Of a stretch of 60,857 bases of DNA, positions 9,209 through 18,405 are shown in pieces. The notes under the pieces are model-generated. The model did not search any database. It was not told where the DNA came from and saw nothing but the letters and a program-made list of their open reading frames with translations. Position 1 is the first letter of the stretch; each line of letters opens with the position of its first letter. Position numbers and translations under genes: made by a program. This stretch comes from Larkinella soli (GTDB lineage: Bacteria; Bacteroidota; Bacteroidia; Cytophagales; Spirosomataceae): contig NZ_QTJY01000028.1 in assembly GCF_003703975.1 (NCBI RefSeq), positions 1-60,857 of the forward strand, in the 5' to 3' direction.

Positions 9209-9511
9209 TCAAACTTCTTCCAGAAGGCTACGGAAGGATACGAAGCGGTCCGGATACCGTTCCAGCACTTTCTGCTGAAGCCCGGTGGAAAAGCGGTCCT
9301 GATACTGCACATAATCCTCCATCCTGCGGAAGGAATATTGAAAGGTGTAGGTGGTTCCGCCGTTGTCGACTTCCGTGAGCAGCCGCAGCACCTTGCTCGC
9401 CACGGGCAGGCCGGTCGCCATGACCTCGGGGACGTGTACTTCCTGCATCCACCCGAGCCACTCCTGTTCGACGGCCTTATCGATGTTGATCGTTACGTTG
9501 TAAAGGATCAT
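9209..9511 (-). CDS. DUF4286 family protein
   Basis: A 100-residue cytoplasmic protein starting MILYNVTINIDKAVEQEWLG. This N-terminus, together with the following HVPEVMATG and QYSFRRMEDY segments, matches the DUF4286 family, small ferredoxin-like-fold (dimeric alpha-beta barrel) proteins common in Bacteroidota. Its function is not known. An in-frame ATG at 9550 would add 13 residues, but the family starts at the chosen methionine. It is convergent with the RND gene, with only three bases between the stop codons. Confidence 0.8.
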   Translation of the reverse strand: MILYNVTINIDKAVEQEWLGWMQEVHVPEVMATGLPVASKVLRLLTEVDNGGTTYTFQYSFRRMEDYVQYQDRFSTGLQQKVLERYPDRFVSFRSLLEEV

Positions 9512-9619
9512 TATTTCAGTTTTGGAGATAGTTTCTGCCGTGGGGAACACGCCTTTTTCGGGAAAAGTTAGCCGGAATGTTGTTTCTTTGCCACGGTTTA
9601 ATTCCCAAAACTACTAACT

Positions 9620-10081
9620 ATGCTCTACAATATACTTGTCCACGCCCACTCCGGCCTTCGATGGATCGTTCTGCTGCTGCTGCTGGCGGCCGTCATCACT
9701 TCCTTCCGGAAATGGCAGGCAAAGGACGACTACACGTCCGGCGACAATAAACTGTATCTGTTCACCCTCATCGCCACCCACACGCAGGTTCTGCTCGGCC
9801 TCATTCTGTATTTCATCAGCCCGAAAGTCCCGATTTTCGGGTCCGACATCGATTTCGGCACCATCATGAAAGAGACCCTCTACCGCTTCTATACGGTCGA
9901 GCACATCACGGGTATGCTGATCGCAGCCGTGCTGATCACCATCGGCCGGTCCCGGTCCCGGCGGATGGGCGGAGCCACCCAGAAACACCGCACGGTGTTC
10001 ACCTTTTTCGCCCTCGGTCTGCTCATCATCCTTGTTTCGATTCCCTGGCCGTTCCGGATTCCGGGCGCGGGCTGGTTCTGA
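9620..10081 (+). CDS. Four-helix membrane protein, cytochrome-b-like
   Basis: A 153-residue integral membrane protein with four predicted helices (about 12-27, 45-66, 93-110 and 124-140). Conserved-looking histidines sit in or near helices 1 to 3 (LVHAHSGLRW, LIATHTQVLLG, YTVEHITGM). That arrangement is seen in small Bacteroidota proteins annotated as cytochrome B or haem-binding membrane proteins. Haem ligation is an inference from these histidines. The gene is monocistronic, ends at the strong bidirectional terminator at 10092, and has no partner oxidoreductase beside it. Confidence 0.72.
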   Translation: MLYNILVHAHSGLRWIVLLLLLAAVITSFRKWQAKDDYTSGDNKLYLFTLIATHTQVLLGLILYFISPKVPIFGSDIDFGTIMKETLYRFYTVEHITGMLIAAVLITIGRSRSRRMGGATQKHRTVFTFFALGLLIILVSIPWPFRIPGAGWF

Positions 10082-10091
10082 AAAATAGAAT

Positions 10092-10123
10092 AAAAAAGGG
10101 GACGCGGCCGCGTCCCCTTTTTT
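10092..10123. terminator. Bidirectional rho-independent terminator
   Basis: A perfect palindrome of GGGGACGCG and CGCGTCCCC flanked by an A run on the left and a T run on the right. It lies between two convergent genes (9620-10081 plus, 10134-12611 minus) and can end both transcripts. Confidence 0.92.
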
Positions 10124-10133
10124 ACTTCAGACC

Positions 10134-12611
10134 CTACTGCCCCACCCGGTTCTGCTCATCCTCCAGGCTGGTCCGCCGGTTGCGGGCGGCTTTGACGTTG
10201 CGGTTTCCGAAGTTATAGCTGAAGTTGAGCCGCACCACCCGTGATTCGTAGAACGACCGGAACCGGATGTCCATGTTCTGGTAGGCGATACGGCCCCGGT
10301 TCTGGTTCGTGTAAAAGAGGTCACTGACGTTCAGCCGCAGCGTCGCCTTCTTCTCCCACAGACTTTTCTGCACCCCCAGGCTCACCTGCCCGAACCCCCT
10401 CATTTTGTTCAGCCCGTACACAAAGGGGGAATTGTACTGCCCGACCACTTCGGCCGAAAAGCCTTTCGGCAGGGTGAAGCTGTGGTTCGACATCAGGTTG
10501 GCCGAATAGCCGCTGTTGGTCAGCCGCTTCCCGAGATAGTCGGCATCATAGGCGTTGCGGAACAGGTTGACCGACTGCCGGGTGGTCCACCAGCGGGCCA
10601 CCGTGACCGGAAAGCTCAGGTTCAGGTTTAGGTTCGTCAGCACGTCAAGGTTCAGCAGGGTGACTTTCGTGACCCGGGTCCGGTCGTTCTGCTCCGTCAC
10701 GTCGGTGATGACGTCCGTCGTCCGGTTGAACCCGAAACTCAGCGTCGTTTCCCCCTTGTAGGTATAGCCGACCTGGAAGGCGTTCGTGTACTGCGGTTTC
10801 AGGTAGGGATTGCCCTGAAAGTAGGCATATGGGTCCATAACGTACACGAACGGGTTCAGATGCTGGTAGTTGGGCCGGTCGATCCGGCGGCTGAACGAAT
10901 ACTGAAGCTGGTGTTTGTCACTGAGCTTCTGGGTCAGAAAGACGCTGGGAAACAGATTGGTATAGCTCCGCTCCACGATTTTACTCAGCGTGATCGAATT
11001 TCCCGTCGACCGCGTCTGCTCCATCCGCAGACCGGCCTGAAGGGTCCAGCGTTTCCACTCCTGCCGTCCGTTGAGGTAGGCGGCATGGATGGTTTCTTCG
11101 TAGACGAAATGATTGGTCCGGCTGGAATCCGACTGCCAGGCCCCTTCGGTCCGGGTTTCGAACCGGACGTCGTTGTCGGAGGTCACGTAGCTGGTTTTCC
11201 AGCCGGCCTCCAGCCTGGCTTTTTTGCCCAGCGGATGTACATAGTCCAGTTTCCCGGCCCGAATGGTCACTTCTGAGGGCGACAGGCTCCGCTGCACCAG
11301 CGGGGGTCTCGACTCCGCCCCGGAAGCATGGAAACTGCGGGTAATCAGGTTGTCGGTCGGGTCGATCGTCACCTTCGAACCGTCGAGGTCGACGAGCAGT
11401 TCCCGGCCCTGACCGCCCCGTCGGGTGCTGTCGAACGTATGGCGATAATTCAGATTGGCGGCCAGCCGCTCCGAGGAACGCCGGGTCGCGTTGATCATGG
11501 TCTGGCTCGACAGCAGCACCCGGTCGGCCGTCAGCACCCGGTTGTCGTTGTTGATCCGGGCCCGGCTGTCGACGAGCAGGCCGTTCAGCAGCAGACCGAA
11601 GGTGTTGCGTTTCCCGGGTGTGAAATCGATGCCCGCCCGAAAGGTGTGTCCGTCGCTCCGGTTAGGCCGGTAGCCGGTTTGTTCCACGATGCTGCGGACG
11701 CCGTTATCGTTGAAACGGCGTTCCAGGTCGATCCCGCCATAGCCTTCGCGGTGGTCGTAGTTATAGTTTCCGTAGAGGTTCCAGGCCCCCCGCCGGGAAT
11801 TCAGCGTCAGCCCGCCGTTGTATTTCGGAAAACGCCCGTACCCGGCCCCCAGCGTCAGAGAGCCGTTGGTGCCGTCCGAAGCCCGGCTGCTGCGTTTCAG
11901 CCGGATATTGATGATCCCGGAGGTTCCGGCCGCGTCGTACCGCGCGGAGGGGTTGCTGATGATTTCGATGGTTTCGACGCTGTTGCTGGGCGTACTGCGC
12001 AGCAGGTTCATCACTTCGGCGGCCGAGAGGTAGGTCGGTTTGCCGTCGATCATGACCAGCACCCCCTCCCGTCCTTTCAGACTCAGCCGGTCGTTCTGCT
12101 GATCAACCACCACCCCGGGCGCTTTTTCAAGCACTTCGAGGGCCGTTCCTCCGCTCGCCACGATGCTGTTTTCCACATTCAGCACCAGTTTGTCGGGCTG
12201 TTGCTCGATGAAGGGCTTCCGGCCGGTGACCTTCACTTCGCCGAGCTGCTTCGCATCTTCGGAAAGCACCAGCGAAGCCAGACGATGGTCTGGATGGGAG
12301 GCATTTAGGGAAAATACCGGGGAGAAAACCTTTTTGTAACCGACCAGTGAAGCGGCCACCCGGTATGTTCCCGAAGCCGCAGCCTCCAGCACATAGCGGC
12401 CGTCGACGTCACTGATCGCTCCTTTGACGAGGGAGGAGTCGGCGGCCTTCACCAGCATCAGCGTAGCGAACTGAACGGGCTTACCGGCCTCGCTGCGAAC
12501 GTCGCCGGACACGGTTCCGCCGGACTGCGCCCGAACACCGAAGGGAATCAGCCCGGCGACCATGACCGGAAAAAGCGGATGGCGAAACCATCGGGAGTGT
12601 AGAAGTGTCAT
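10134..12611 (-). CDS. TonB-dependent outer-membrane beta-barrel protein with CarboxypepD_reg domain
   Basis: An 825-residue outer-membrane protein, taken from the ATG at 12611 because a good signal peptide follows (hydrophobic core to VRAQ, residue about 29). A CarboxypepD_reg-like beta-sandwich comes first (about 32-115). A TonB plug follows (about 125-235, VLEKAPGVVVDQQ, GVLVMIDGKPTYLS, IIDRIE-like VETIEIISNPSARYDAAG). A long barrel of the OMP_b-brl_3 kind completes the protein. No SusD partner adjoins it, so the ligand is unknown. A dyad site at 12666-12682, about 55 bases before the start, is shared with the histidine-kinase operon. The sulfatase and glycosidase genes lie directly upstream on the same strand. 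Confidence 0.88.
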   Translation of the reverse strand: MTLLHSRWFRHPLFPVMVAGLIPFGVRAQSGGTVSGDVRSEAGKPVQFATLMLVKAADSSLVKGAISDVDGRYVLEAAASGTYRVAASLVGYKKVFSPVFSLNASHPDHRLASLVLSEDAKQLGEVKVTGRKPFIEQQPDKLVLNVENSIVASGGTALEVLEKAPGVVVDQQNDRLSLKGREGVLVMIDGKPTYLSAAEVMNLLRSTPSNSVETIEIISNPSARYDAAGTSGIINIRLKRSSRASDGTNGSLTLGAGYGRFPKYNGGLTLNSRRGAWNLYGNYNYDHREGYGGIDLERRFNDNGVRSIVEQTGYRPNRSDGHTFRAGIDFTPGKRNTFGLLLNGLLVDSRARINNDNRVLTADRVLLSSQTMINATRRSSERLAANLNYRHTFDSTRRGGQGRELLVDLDGSKVTIDPTDNLITRSFHASGAESRPPLVQRSLSPSEVTIRAGKLDYVHPLGKKARLEAGWKTSYVTSDNDVRFETRTEGAWQSDSSRTNHFVYEETIHAAYLNGRQEWKRWTLQAGLRMEQTRSTGNSITLSKIVERSYTNLFPSVFLTQKLSDKHQLQYSFSRRIDRPNYQHLNPFVYVMDPYAYFQGNPYLKPQYTNAFQVGYTYKGETTLSFGFNRTTDVITDVTEQNDRTRVTKVTLLNLDVLTNLNLNLSFPVTVARWWTTRQSVNLFRNAYDADYLGKRLTNSGYSANLMSNHSFTLPKGFSAEVVGQYNSPFVYGLNKMRGFGQVSLGVQKSLWEKKATLRLNVSDLFYTNQNRGRIAYQNMDIRFRSFYESRVVRLNFSYNFGNRNVKAARNRRTSLEDEQNRVGQ

Positions 12612-12665
12612 CGTATCTGTTGTTTTCTGATGACACAAAATTCCGCTCTTTCCGCTCACCCGGCA

Positions 12666-12682
12666 ATCGCATGAAGATGTGA
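12666..12682. promoter_or_regulatory. Candidate operator TCGCAT-GAAG-ATGTGA
   Basis: An imperfect dyad (one mismatch) in the 78-base gap between the sulfatase stop and the outer-membrane-protein start. It matches at 16 of 17 positions the perfect dyad at 21498-21514 before the histidine-kinase gene, in the same orientation to its gene and at similar distance. The regulator is not identified; the LuxR-type response regulator at 17709 is a candidate by inference. Confidence 0.5.
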
Positions 12683-12689
12683 AAAACCG

Positions 12690-14300
12690 CTACTTATTGG
12701 TAGCGATCATGGTGGATTCTTCGCTGGGTTTGAAGCCGATCCGGGCGGCTTTGGTGGTGAGGTGGCTGGTTTTAGGCAGTCGGAAAGGCTGGGTGTACAG
12801 TCGCCACGGCCCCTCGTCGATCCGGTAGCCGATGGAAGCGCCGGGCGTGTTGCAGGTCAGGGTGATCAGGTATTCGGTGTCGGAAACGGCTTTCGTCTGA
12901 ACGTCGGGAAGGGCGGTTTCGGGCTGGCGGTTGTTGGGCCAGAACAGCCGGATGAGGTCGCGCTCCTGCATAAAACCCTTATCCTGAACCTGCCGCACCC
13001 ATTGCTGTTCGAGCCGGCGCAGCTGCTCCATCTGGGGCCGGTAGGCGGAATTACCGGCGAGGTTAGTCAGTTCGAACGGGTCCTTTTCAGTATCGTACAG
13101 TTCCTCCGCCGGTTTGGGTCCGAACCAGCGGCCGGTGATCTCCGGCAGTTGTCCCTTCTCCTGCAACCGCAGGATTTCCAGCATCATCGGCATTTGTTTC
13201 CGGTAAGCGAGATCCTGATAATACGGCCGGTCCGGCTGATAGTTCCGGATGTATTTGAACCGTTTGTCGCGGACGGCCCGGACGCAGTCATATTGTTCGT
13301 CCATACGGTCGCGGGCGGCAAAAATGTGTGTGCGGGGCGTTCTGGCCCGCTGATTTCCCAGAAAAGCCTGCCCCTGCATGTGTTTGGGAACCGGCACGCC
13401 GGCCAGCGACAATACCGTCGGGCCCAGATCGACGAAACTGTGCAGGTCGTCCTCCCAGGTGCCGGCGCCTTTGCGGTCGGGATAGCGGACGATGAAGGGC
13501 ACATGCAGCCCCCGGTCGTACAATTCGCGTTTGTACCAGGCCTGACCGGAACCGTGGTCGCTGAAGAAGAAGATGATGGTTTTGTCGAGCAGACCGTCGG
13601 CTTCGAGCTGCTTCAGAATCACCCCCACCAGACTGTCCATCACCATGATGTTGTCGTAGTTGCGGGCGAGGTCTTTCCGGATGACGGTATTCTCCGGATA
13701 ATACGGCGGCAGCCTGACCCTGGCCGGATCGACCCGCAGCGGCCGGGCGGCCCGCATCCAGATCTGGGATTCGTGGGTTACTTCGAGGTTGAAGACCGAA
13801 AAGAAGGGCTGTCCGGCGGCCCGGTTGCGCCAGTGGGCGGCTTTGCCGTTTTCATCCCAGGCCGAGAACGGTGCCGCAAACTGGTAGTCGGTTTTGCTGT
13901 TGTTGGTGCAGAAATAGCCGGCCGCCCTGAGGTATTCGGGGAAGCATTTGACGTCGGCCGGCGGCACGGTTTCATAGTCGATGAGGCCGTTTCCGACCCG
14001 CGACCCCTGTACCGTCCGCATGTGGTTGCTGCCGATTCCGTTCGGATACATGCCCGTGATGATGGCCGAACGGCTCGGCGCACAGACCCCGTTGGTCGAA
14101 AACATCCGCCGGTACCGGACGCCCTCCCGGGCCAGCCGGTCAATGTTCGGTGTCCGGATGGTGGAATCGCCGTAGGCGGGCAGGTGGGCGCTCATGTCCT
14201 CACAGGTGATCCAGAGGACGTTGGGGCGGGTTTGGGCAGGCACCTGGTGCAGAACCGCAAGCAGGCCCCAGAGGATCGGCAGGATTCGGGTCATTCTCAT
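12690..14300 (-). CDS. Secreted sulfatase (type I, formylglycine)
   Basis: A 536-residue exported arylsulfatase-superfamily enzyme. The start at 14300 is preferred over one 69 bases upstream because MRMTRILPILWGLLAVLHQ is a proper signal peptide. Metal-binding PNVLWITCEDMS follows, then the C-x-P-x-R maturation site with C73 (VCAPSRS), the cysteine converted to formylglycine. A second metal site appears in FFFSDHGSGQAWYKRELYD. The C-terminal region (EELYDTEKDPFELTNLAG) is typical of heparan-N-sulfatase-like members. It probably removes sulfate from a sulfated polysaccharide. The formylglycine-generating enzyme is not in the window. The GH-A glycosidase gene lies 94 bases upstream on the same strand. 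Confidence 0.92.
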   Translation of the reverse strand: MRMTRILPILWGLLAVLHQVPAQTRPNVLWITCEDMSAHLPAYGDSTIRTPNIDRLAREGVRYRRMFSTNGVCAPSRSAIITGMYPNGIGSNHMRTVQGSRVGNGLIDYETVPPADVKCFPEYLRAAGYFCTNNSKTDYQFAAPFSAWDENGKAAHWRNRAAGQPFFSVFNLEVTHESQIWMRAARPLRVDPARVRLPPYYPENTVIRKDLARNYDNIMVMDSLVGVILKQLEADGLLDKTIIFFFSDHGSGQAWYKRELYDRGLHVPFIVRYPDRKGAGTWEDDLHSFVDLGPTVLSLAGVPVPKHMQGQAFLGNQRARTPRTHIFAARDRMDEQYDCVRAVRDKRFKYIRNYQPDRPYYQDLAYRKQMPMMLEILRLQEKGQLPEITGRWFGPKPAEELYDTEKDPFELTNLAGNSAYRPQMEQLRRLEQQWVRQVQDKGFMQERDLIRLFWPNNRQPETALPDVQTKAVSDTEYLITLTCNTPGASIGYRIDEGPWRLYTQPFRLPKTSHLTTKAARIGFKPSEESTMIATNK

Positions 14301-14394
14301 GTACTTCAGGGTCAGGGCGGGACGAAACCCGGCGACAAGGCCACGGAAGATACACGAAGGCCGGTTCAAATCAGGCGTGAACGATAAGAAAATA

Positions 14395-15648
14395 TCACAA
14401 ACGCACCCGGGCGTTGAGCGAAATCTGGGCCGGACCGGCTTTCTCTTTGGCCAGGGCGATCCGTTTCTGGGCCTCGCGCAGCTCGTGGGCGTAGGGCTGG
14501 TTCAGCACCCGTCGGTATGGCTGTTGGGTGGGAATGCCCGCGTCGTCGAGTTCGGCGTCCCACAGACCGGAGCGATGCCAGGGCGTCAGGTGGTCCCAGT
14601 CCGGCCGGTCGATGATCGGGTACAGGCAGATGCCCCAGAGCGGAATCCCGCGCTCGATGACGGCCGCGCTTTCCCTGGAAACGAATTTGATCCAGCCCGG
14701 CCGGTCTTCGCCGGGATGGCTCGTTTCCGACAGCACCATCGGCCGGCCGTAGCGGTGATACGTCTCCAGGAACAGTTCCCGGAGCGGGCGCCAGCGGGGG
14801 TCCAGATCCTCGTTGGCCCAGCGCAGAAACTGGCCCGTGCCCACCACCCACTGGTTGTTGTAATAATAGTTCAGCCCGATGATGTCTAGGTATTCCGGCT
14901 TTCCGCCCAGTTCGGGGCACATGCGGCCGCAGAGCATATCGGTGGCCTGATACTGGTCCTGGTGGGCACGGGCCGCCTGGGCGATCTGCTCCGGGTCGGC
15001 CTCCAGGGTCGGCACCATATTGACCAGCGGCTCGGTGGTCATGATCCGGACGCCGGGGTCGATCTCCCGGAGCGCGGCCACGCCTTCGATATACGCCCGC
15101 ATCAGACCGTATTTCACCTCCCAGCCATTGTTGATGCAATAGGGCGACGTGCCGCGGGCATCCCCGCCCAGCCATGACAGAAAACTGACTTCATTGATCG
15201 GCGTCACGATCAGGATTCCGTCGGGGACGAGGGATCGGTAAAACCGGATAAATTCGCGGCAGAGGGCGGCAAACCGGCGGGCAAACAGCGGGTGGAGCGG
15301 ACTCAGGTCGTCCGGAAACCCGAAATGACACAGGTCCCACACCTGCTGCACTCCGCCGGCCTGACCGCGCCGGATCATCCCGGCTACGGGCTGCCAATCG
15401 TATTCATACGGTTTTTTTTCGACCCGGCTCCACCGGATGCCTTCCCGGACCGTCCGGATGTTGAACTGCTGGATGTCCTGATAATCAGCGTCGATGTGTT
15501 CGAGGTGTCCGGTCACTTCCAGAAAATCGACCCGATTGCCCCAGGCGTTGAGTTTATCGGTGCATTCATACCCCGCCATCCAGAAGGTTTGGAACGGATT
15601 TTGAAGGGAAGAAGATGAAAGAGTACCTGAATCGTTCCTGGCTTGCAT
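14395..15648 (-). CDS. Family 1-like glycoside hydrolase (clan GH-A)
   Basis: A 417-residue TIM-barrel glycosidase-like protein. The start at 15648 (MQARNDSG) is chosen because the 32 upstream codons match no family sequence. The catalytic pair is visible: acid/base E153 in IVTPINE and nucleophile E308 in MVLSETSHPG. Barrel landmarks include REGIRWSRVE, QVWDLCHFGFPDD and IIGLNYYYNNQ. No signal peptide is seen, so it is probably cytoplasmic. Sequences like this are often annotated as family 1 glycosylhydrolase or beta-glucosidase, but it is divergent from classical GH1 and the substrate is uncertain. It is followed by the sulfatase gene and is divergent from the ABC exporter. Confidence 0.75.
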   Translation of the reverse strand: MQARNDSGTLSSSSLQNPFQTFWMAGYECTDKLNAWGNRVDFLEVTGHLEHIDADYQDIQQFNIRTVREGIRWSRVEKKPYEYDWQPVAGMIRRGQAGGVQQVWDLCHFGFPDDLSPLHPLFARRFAALCREFIRFYRSLVPDGILIVTPINEVSFLSWLGGDARGTSPYCINNGWEVKYGLMRAYIEGVAALREIDPGVRIMTTEPLVNMVPTLEADPEQIAQAARAHQDQYQATDMLCGRMCPELGGKPEYLDIIGLNYYYNNQWVVGTGQFLRWANEDLDPRWRPLRELFLETYHRYGRPMVLSETSHPGEDRPGWIKFVSRESAAVIERGIPLWGICLYPIIDRPDWDHLTPWHRSGLWDAELDDAGIPTQQPYRRVLNQPYAHELREAQKRIALAKEKAGPAQISLNARVRL

Positions 15649-15859
15649 GGAATGATGGGTTGATATCCGGTAAATGTAGGAAAGAAGCAAAAGGCCTAAT
15701 CTCTCTTCCGGAAAAAGGTAGCGAACGGCCCCAACCCGACTCAAAAGAATTTTCCCGTTTTTTTCTCAATATGATCGTTTCAACGTGGTGAAAGAATCTT
15801 TTTTTCTCTCAATTTGTATTACCGGATCAATACTTTATCAATAACCGTAACTTAAATAA

Positions 15860-17659
15860 ATGCAAAATCCCTACCTGGCTCTGCTCCGCACGGCCTGGCA
15901 ATATGCACGACAGGAAAAAGGTCGATATGTGCTGGTGTATGCCCTGTTCGTGCTGGCGAACGTCGTAGGGGCTCTCCATCCCCTCTGGTTCGGCTGGTTT
16001 ATCGATTCCATTCAACGAAAAGGGGCCGAAGTGCCGACCATCGCCATCTGGTATGCCGGTGGTTTCATGGGATTGAAAGTGCTCGAATGGTGCTTTCACG
16101 GCCCGGCCCGGGTCATGGAGCGGGAGCTGGCCTTCAACGTGAGCCGTAACTTCCTGACCGAGCTGTACCACCAGACGGTCCATCTGCCGGTCAGCTGGCA
16201 CAAGGACCACCACAGCGGGGCTACCATCAACCGGATCCGGAAGGCCTACGAAGCCCTGAAAAACTTTTTCCAGAGCGGTTTTACCTACCTCCACACCATC
16301 ATGAAATGCCTGTTCTCCTTCGGGGCCATGGTGTATTTCTCACCGGTGTTCGGGCTGGTCGGCGTAATGCTCGGCGCCCTGACGGTATATGTCATCCTGC
16401 GGTTCGACAAGCCGTTCATCAAGGCCGTCGACGAAACCAACGAGCGGGAGCATGAAGCTTCCTCCACCCTCTTCGACAGCCTTTCCAACATCATCACCGT
16501 GATTACACTGCGGCTGGAGAAGCAGATGGAAGTCAGCATGCTGGGCAAAATTATGGCCGTATTCCCGCCCTTCCGCCGGAATATCCGGATCAACGAGTGG
16601 AAGTGGTTCGTAGCCAGTATGCTGATCGCGCTCATCTATGTGGTCGTGACGCTGGGTTACATCTACCAGCACTACACCTCCGGGGCGGTATTTTTCGTCG
16701 GCGGGCTGGTGACGCTGCTCGGCTTCATCAACCAGTTTACCAGCGTCTTTACCGACGTGGCCTACCAGTACACGCAGATCGTGCAGTATAACACGGACGT
16801 GCAGACGGCCCGGGGCATCGGCGAGGCTTTTGCCCGCAAACATCAGCCCGACACCGTCGAATCGCTGACCGACACCTGGCATACCATCGAGATCAGCCAC
16901 CTGAATTTCACCCACCCGCAGTCGGCGGTGAAATCGCTCTTCGACGACCGGGGTAAACGGCCCAGCCTGCGCGACCTGAGCATCCGCATCGAGCGGGGCC
17001 AGCGGATTGCCTTCATCGGCGAAAGCGGAAGCGGAAAAAGCACTCTGCTGACGCTCCTGCGCGGTCTGTATGCTCCGGAAGCCGGTCTGAAACTGAATGT
17101 CGATGGGGAAGAATACGGTGACCTGAGCCTGCTGGCCGATTCGGTGACGCTGATGCCGCAGGAGCCGGAGATTTTTGAGAATACCATCGGGTACAACATC
17201 ACCCTGGGCCTGCCGTTCGACGAAGCGGACATCATGAACGCGTGTGAAACCGCCCGCTTCGCCGACATCGTCCGGCACCTGCCGCAGGGCCTCGACACGG
17301 CCATTCAGGAGAAGGGCGTCAACCTGTCCGGCGGGCAGAAACAGCGGCTGGCGCTGGCGCGCGGCATCCTGGCGGCCCAGACAAGCGAAATCATCCTGCT
17401 CGACGAACCGACCAGTTCGGTCGATCCCAAGACGGAGTTCGAGATCTACCACAACCTGCTGAACGCCTTCAAAGACAAGGCCGTCATTTCGACCCTGCAC
17501 CGGCTCCATCTGCTGACGATGTTCGACCACATTTACATCCTGCGCGACGGGCGGGTGGTGGATCAGGGCAGCTTCGTGGATCTGCGTCGCCGGAGCCCGA
17601 TCTTTCAGGAAATGTGGAAACACCAGAAAGAACAGACCGAAGAGACGCTGGAAGTTTGA
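15860..17659 (+). CDS. ABC exporter, fused permease and ATPase
   Basis: A 599-residue half-transporter with an N-terminal six-helix membrane domain (about residues 20-320) and a C-terminal nucleotide-binding domain (about 345-585). All ATPase motifs are intact: Walker A GESGSGKST, signature LSGGQKQRLALARG, Walker B EIILLDEPTSS, and the switch histidine in STLHRLHLL. It works as a dimer exporting lipids, peptides or drugs; no substrate clue is present. It is monocistronic, divergent from the glycosidase, and ends at the terminator at 17680. The 211-base upstream gap holds T-rich tracts and a weak TTTCA/TGAAA dyad at 15778. Confidence 0.92.
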   Translation: MQNPYLALLRTAWQYARQEKGRYVLVYALFVLANVVGALHPLWFGWFIDSIQRKGAEVPTIAIWYAGGFMGLKVLEWCFHGPARVMERELAFNVSRNFLTELYHQTVHLPVSWHKDHHSGATINRIRKAYEALKNFFQSGFTYLHTIMKCLFSFGAMVYFSPVFGLVGVMLGALTVYVILRFDKPFIKAVDETNEREHEASSTLFDSLSNIITVITLRLEKQMEVSMLGKIMAVFPPFRRNIRINEWKWFVASMLIALIYVVVTLGYIYQHYTSGAVFFVGGLVTLLGFINQFTSVFTDVAYQYTQIVQYNTDVQTARGIGEAFARKHQPDTVESLTDTWHTIEISHLNFTHPQSAVKSLFDDRGKRPSLRDLSIRIERGQRIAFIGESGSGKSTLLTLLRGLYAPEAGLKLNVDGEEYGDLSLLADSVTLMPQEPEIFENTIGYNITLGLPFDEADIMNACETARFADIVRHLPQGLDTAIQEKGVNLSGGQKQRLALARGILAAQTSEIILLDEPTSSVDPKTEFEIYHNLLNAFKDKAVISTLHRLHLLTMFDHIYILRDGRVVDQGSFVDLRRRSPIFQEMWKHQKEQTEETLEV

Positions 17660-17679
17660 CCTCCAGCGAAATAGAAATC

Positions 17680-17707
17680 AAAAGCCGGCCCGCCAGCCGG
17701 CTTTTTT
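17680..17707. terminator. Bidirectional terminator between ABC exporter and response regulator
   Basis: A stem AAAAGCCGGC / GCCGGCTTTT with a 6-nt loop, followed by a T run on the plus side and by its mirror A run on the minus side. It lies between the two convergent genes. Confidence 0.9.
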
Positions 17708-17708
17708 G

Positions 17709-18350
17709 TTAAACTAGCCCCTCGCGCATGGCTTTCAGGATGGCTTCGGTTTTGGAGTTGACCTGGAGCTTATCGTAGATGTGCCGGATGTGCGAACGAA
17801 CGGTGTCGATGCTGATGTGGAGGTCGTCGGCGATGAGTTTGTAACTATACCCTGAAACCAGCCCTTTGATGATGTCCAGTTCGCGGGGCGAAAGGTTATA
17901 GTCGCCGGTGCGGACGGCCTTCTGCTGCTGAAAGAACTGGAGCACCTTCCGGGCGATGTTGGCCGTCATCGGCGATCCGCCCCGGTGAATGTCGAAAATG
18001 GCCGCCACGATTTCGGAAGGGGGCGTATGCTTCAGCAAATACCCGCTCGCACCGTTTCGGATCGCCTGGAAAATTTTGTCCTCGTCGTCGAACACCGTCA
18101 GCATCAGCACCTGCGTCCGCGGGGATACCCCCTTGACGACGGGCACGGCATCGATACCGCTCAGGCCGGGCAGGTCGATGTCCATCAGCACCACGTCGGG
18201 CTGCAACTCTCCGATTTCCTGCCGGATCCGGCTGCAATCGGCGAAAGTTCCCACCAGTTCCAGGCCGGGGGTGGCCTGAAGCAGAAAGGCAATGCCTTCC
18301 CTCAGGTTCGTATTATCCTCGTAATGAACGATATTGATCATTTCCTCCAT
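17709..18350 (-). CDS. LuxR/NarL-family response regulator
   Basis: A 213-residue DNA-binding response regulator. The receiver domain (about 1-125) has the acidic pair E11-D12, phospho-acceptor D57 in VVLMDIDLPG, the conserved LMLTVFDDE segment and YLLKH with the receiver lysine. The LuxR helix-turn-helix lies at about 148-210 (LSPRELDIIKGLVSGYSYK, IADDLHISIDTVRSHI). A start at 18341 would remove three residues. It lies 55 bases after the stop of the propeller histidine kinase and is its probable partner. It may also bind the dyad found before the kinase gene and before the outer-membrane gene; that is inference. Confidence 0.93.
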   Translation of the reverse strand: MEEMINIVHYEDNTNLREGIAFLLQATPGLELVGTFADCSRIRQEIGELQPDVVLMDIDLPGLSGIDAVPVVKGVSPRTQVLMLTVFDDEDKIFQAIRNGASGYLLKHTPPSEIVAAIFDIHRGGSPMTANIARKVLQFFQQQKAVRTGDYNLSPRELDIIKGLVSGYSYKLIADDLHISIDTVRSHIRHIYDKLQVNSKTEAILKAMREGLV

Positions 18351-18405
18351 GACAGGTTTCCTGCGGCTCCGTCTTTGACCGAAGTAAGCCGGCGGGCCGC
18401 AGCGT

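Noticed and set aside
12762-14387. Open frame of 541 codons antisense to the sulfatase
   Set aside because: The sulfatase has intact motifs; this frame has typical shadow composition and no recognisable feature.
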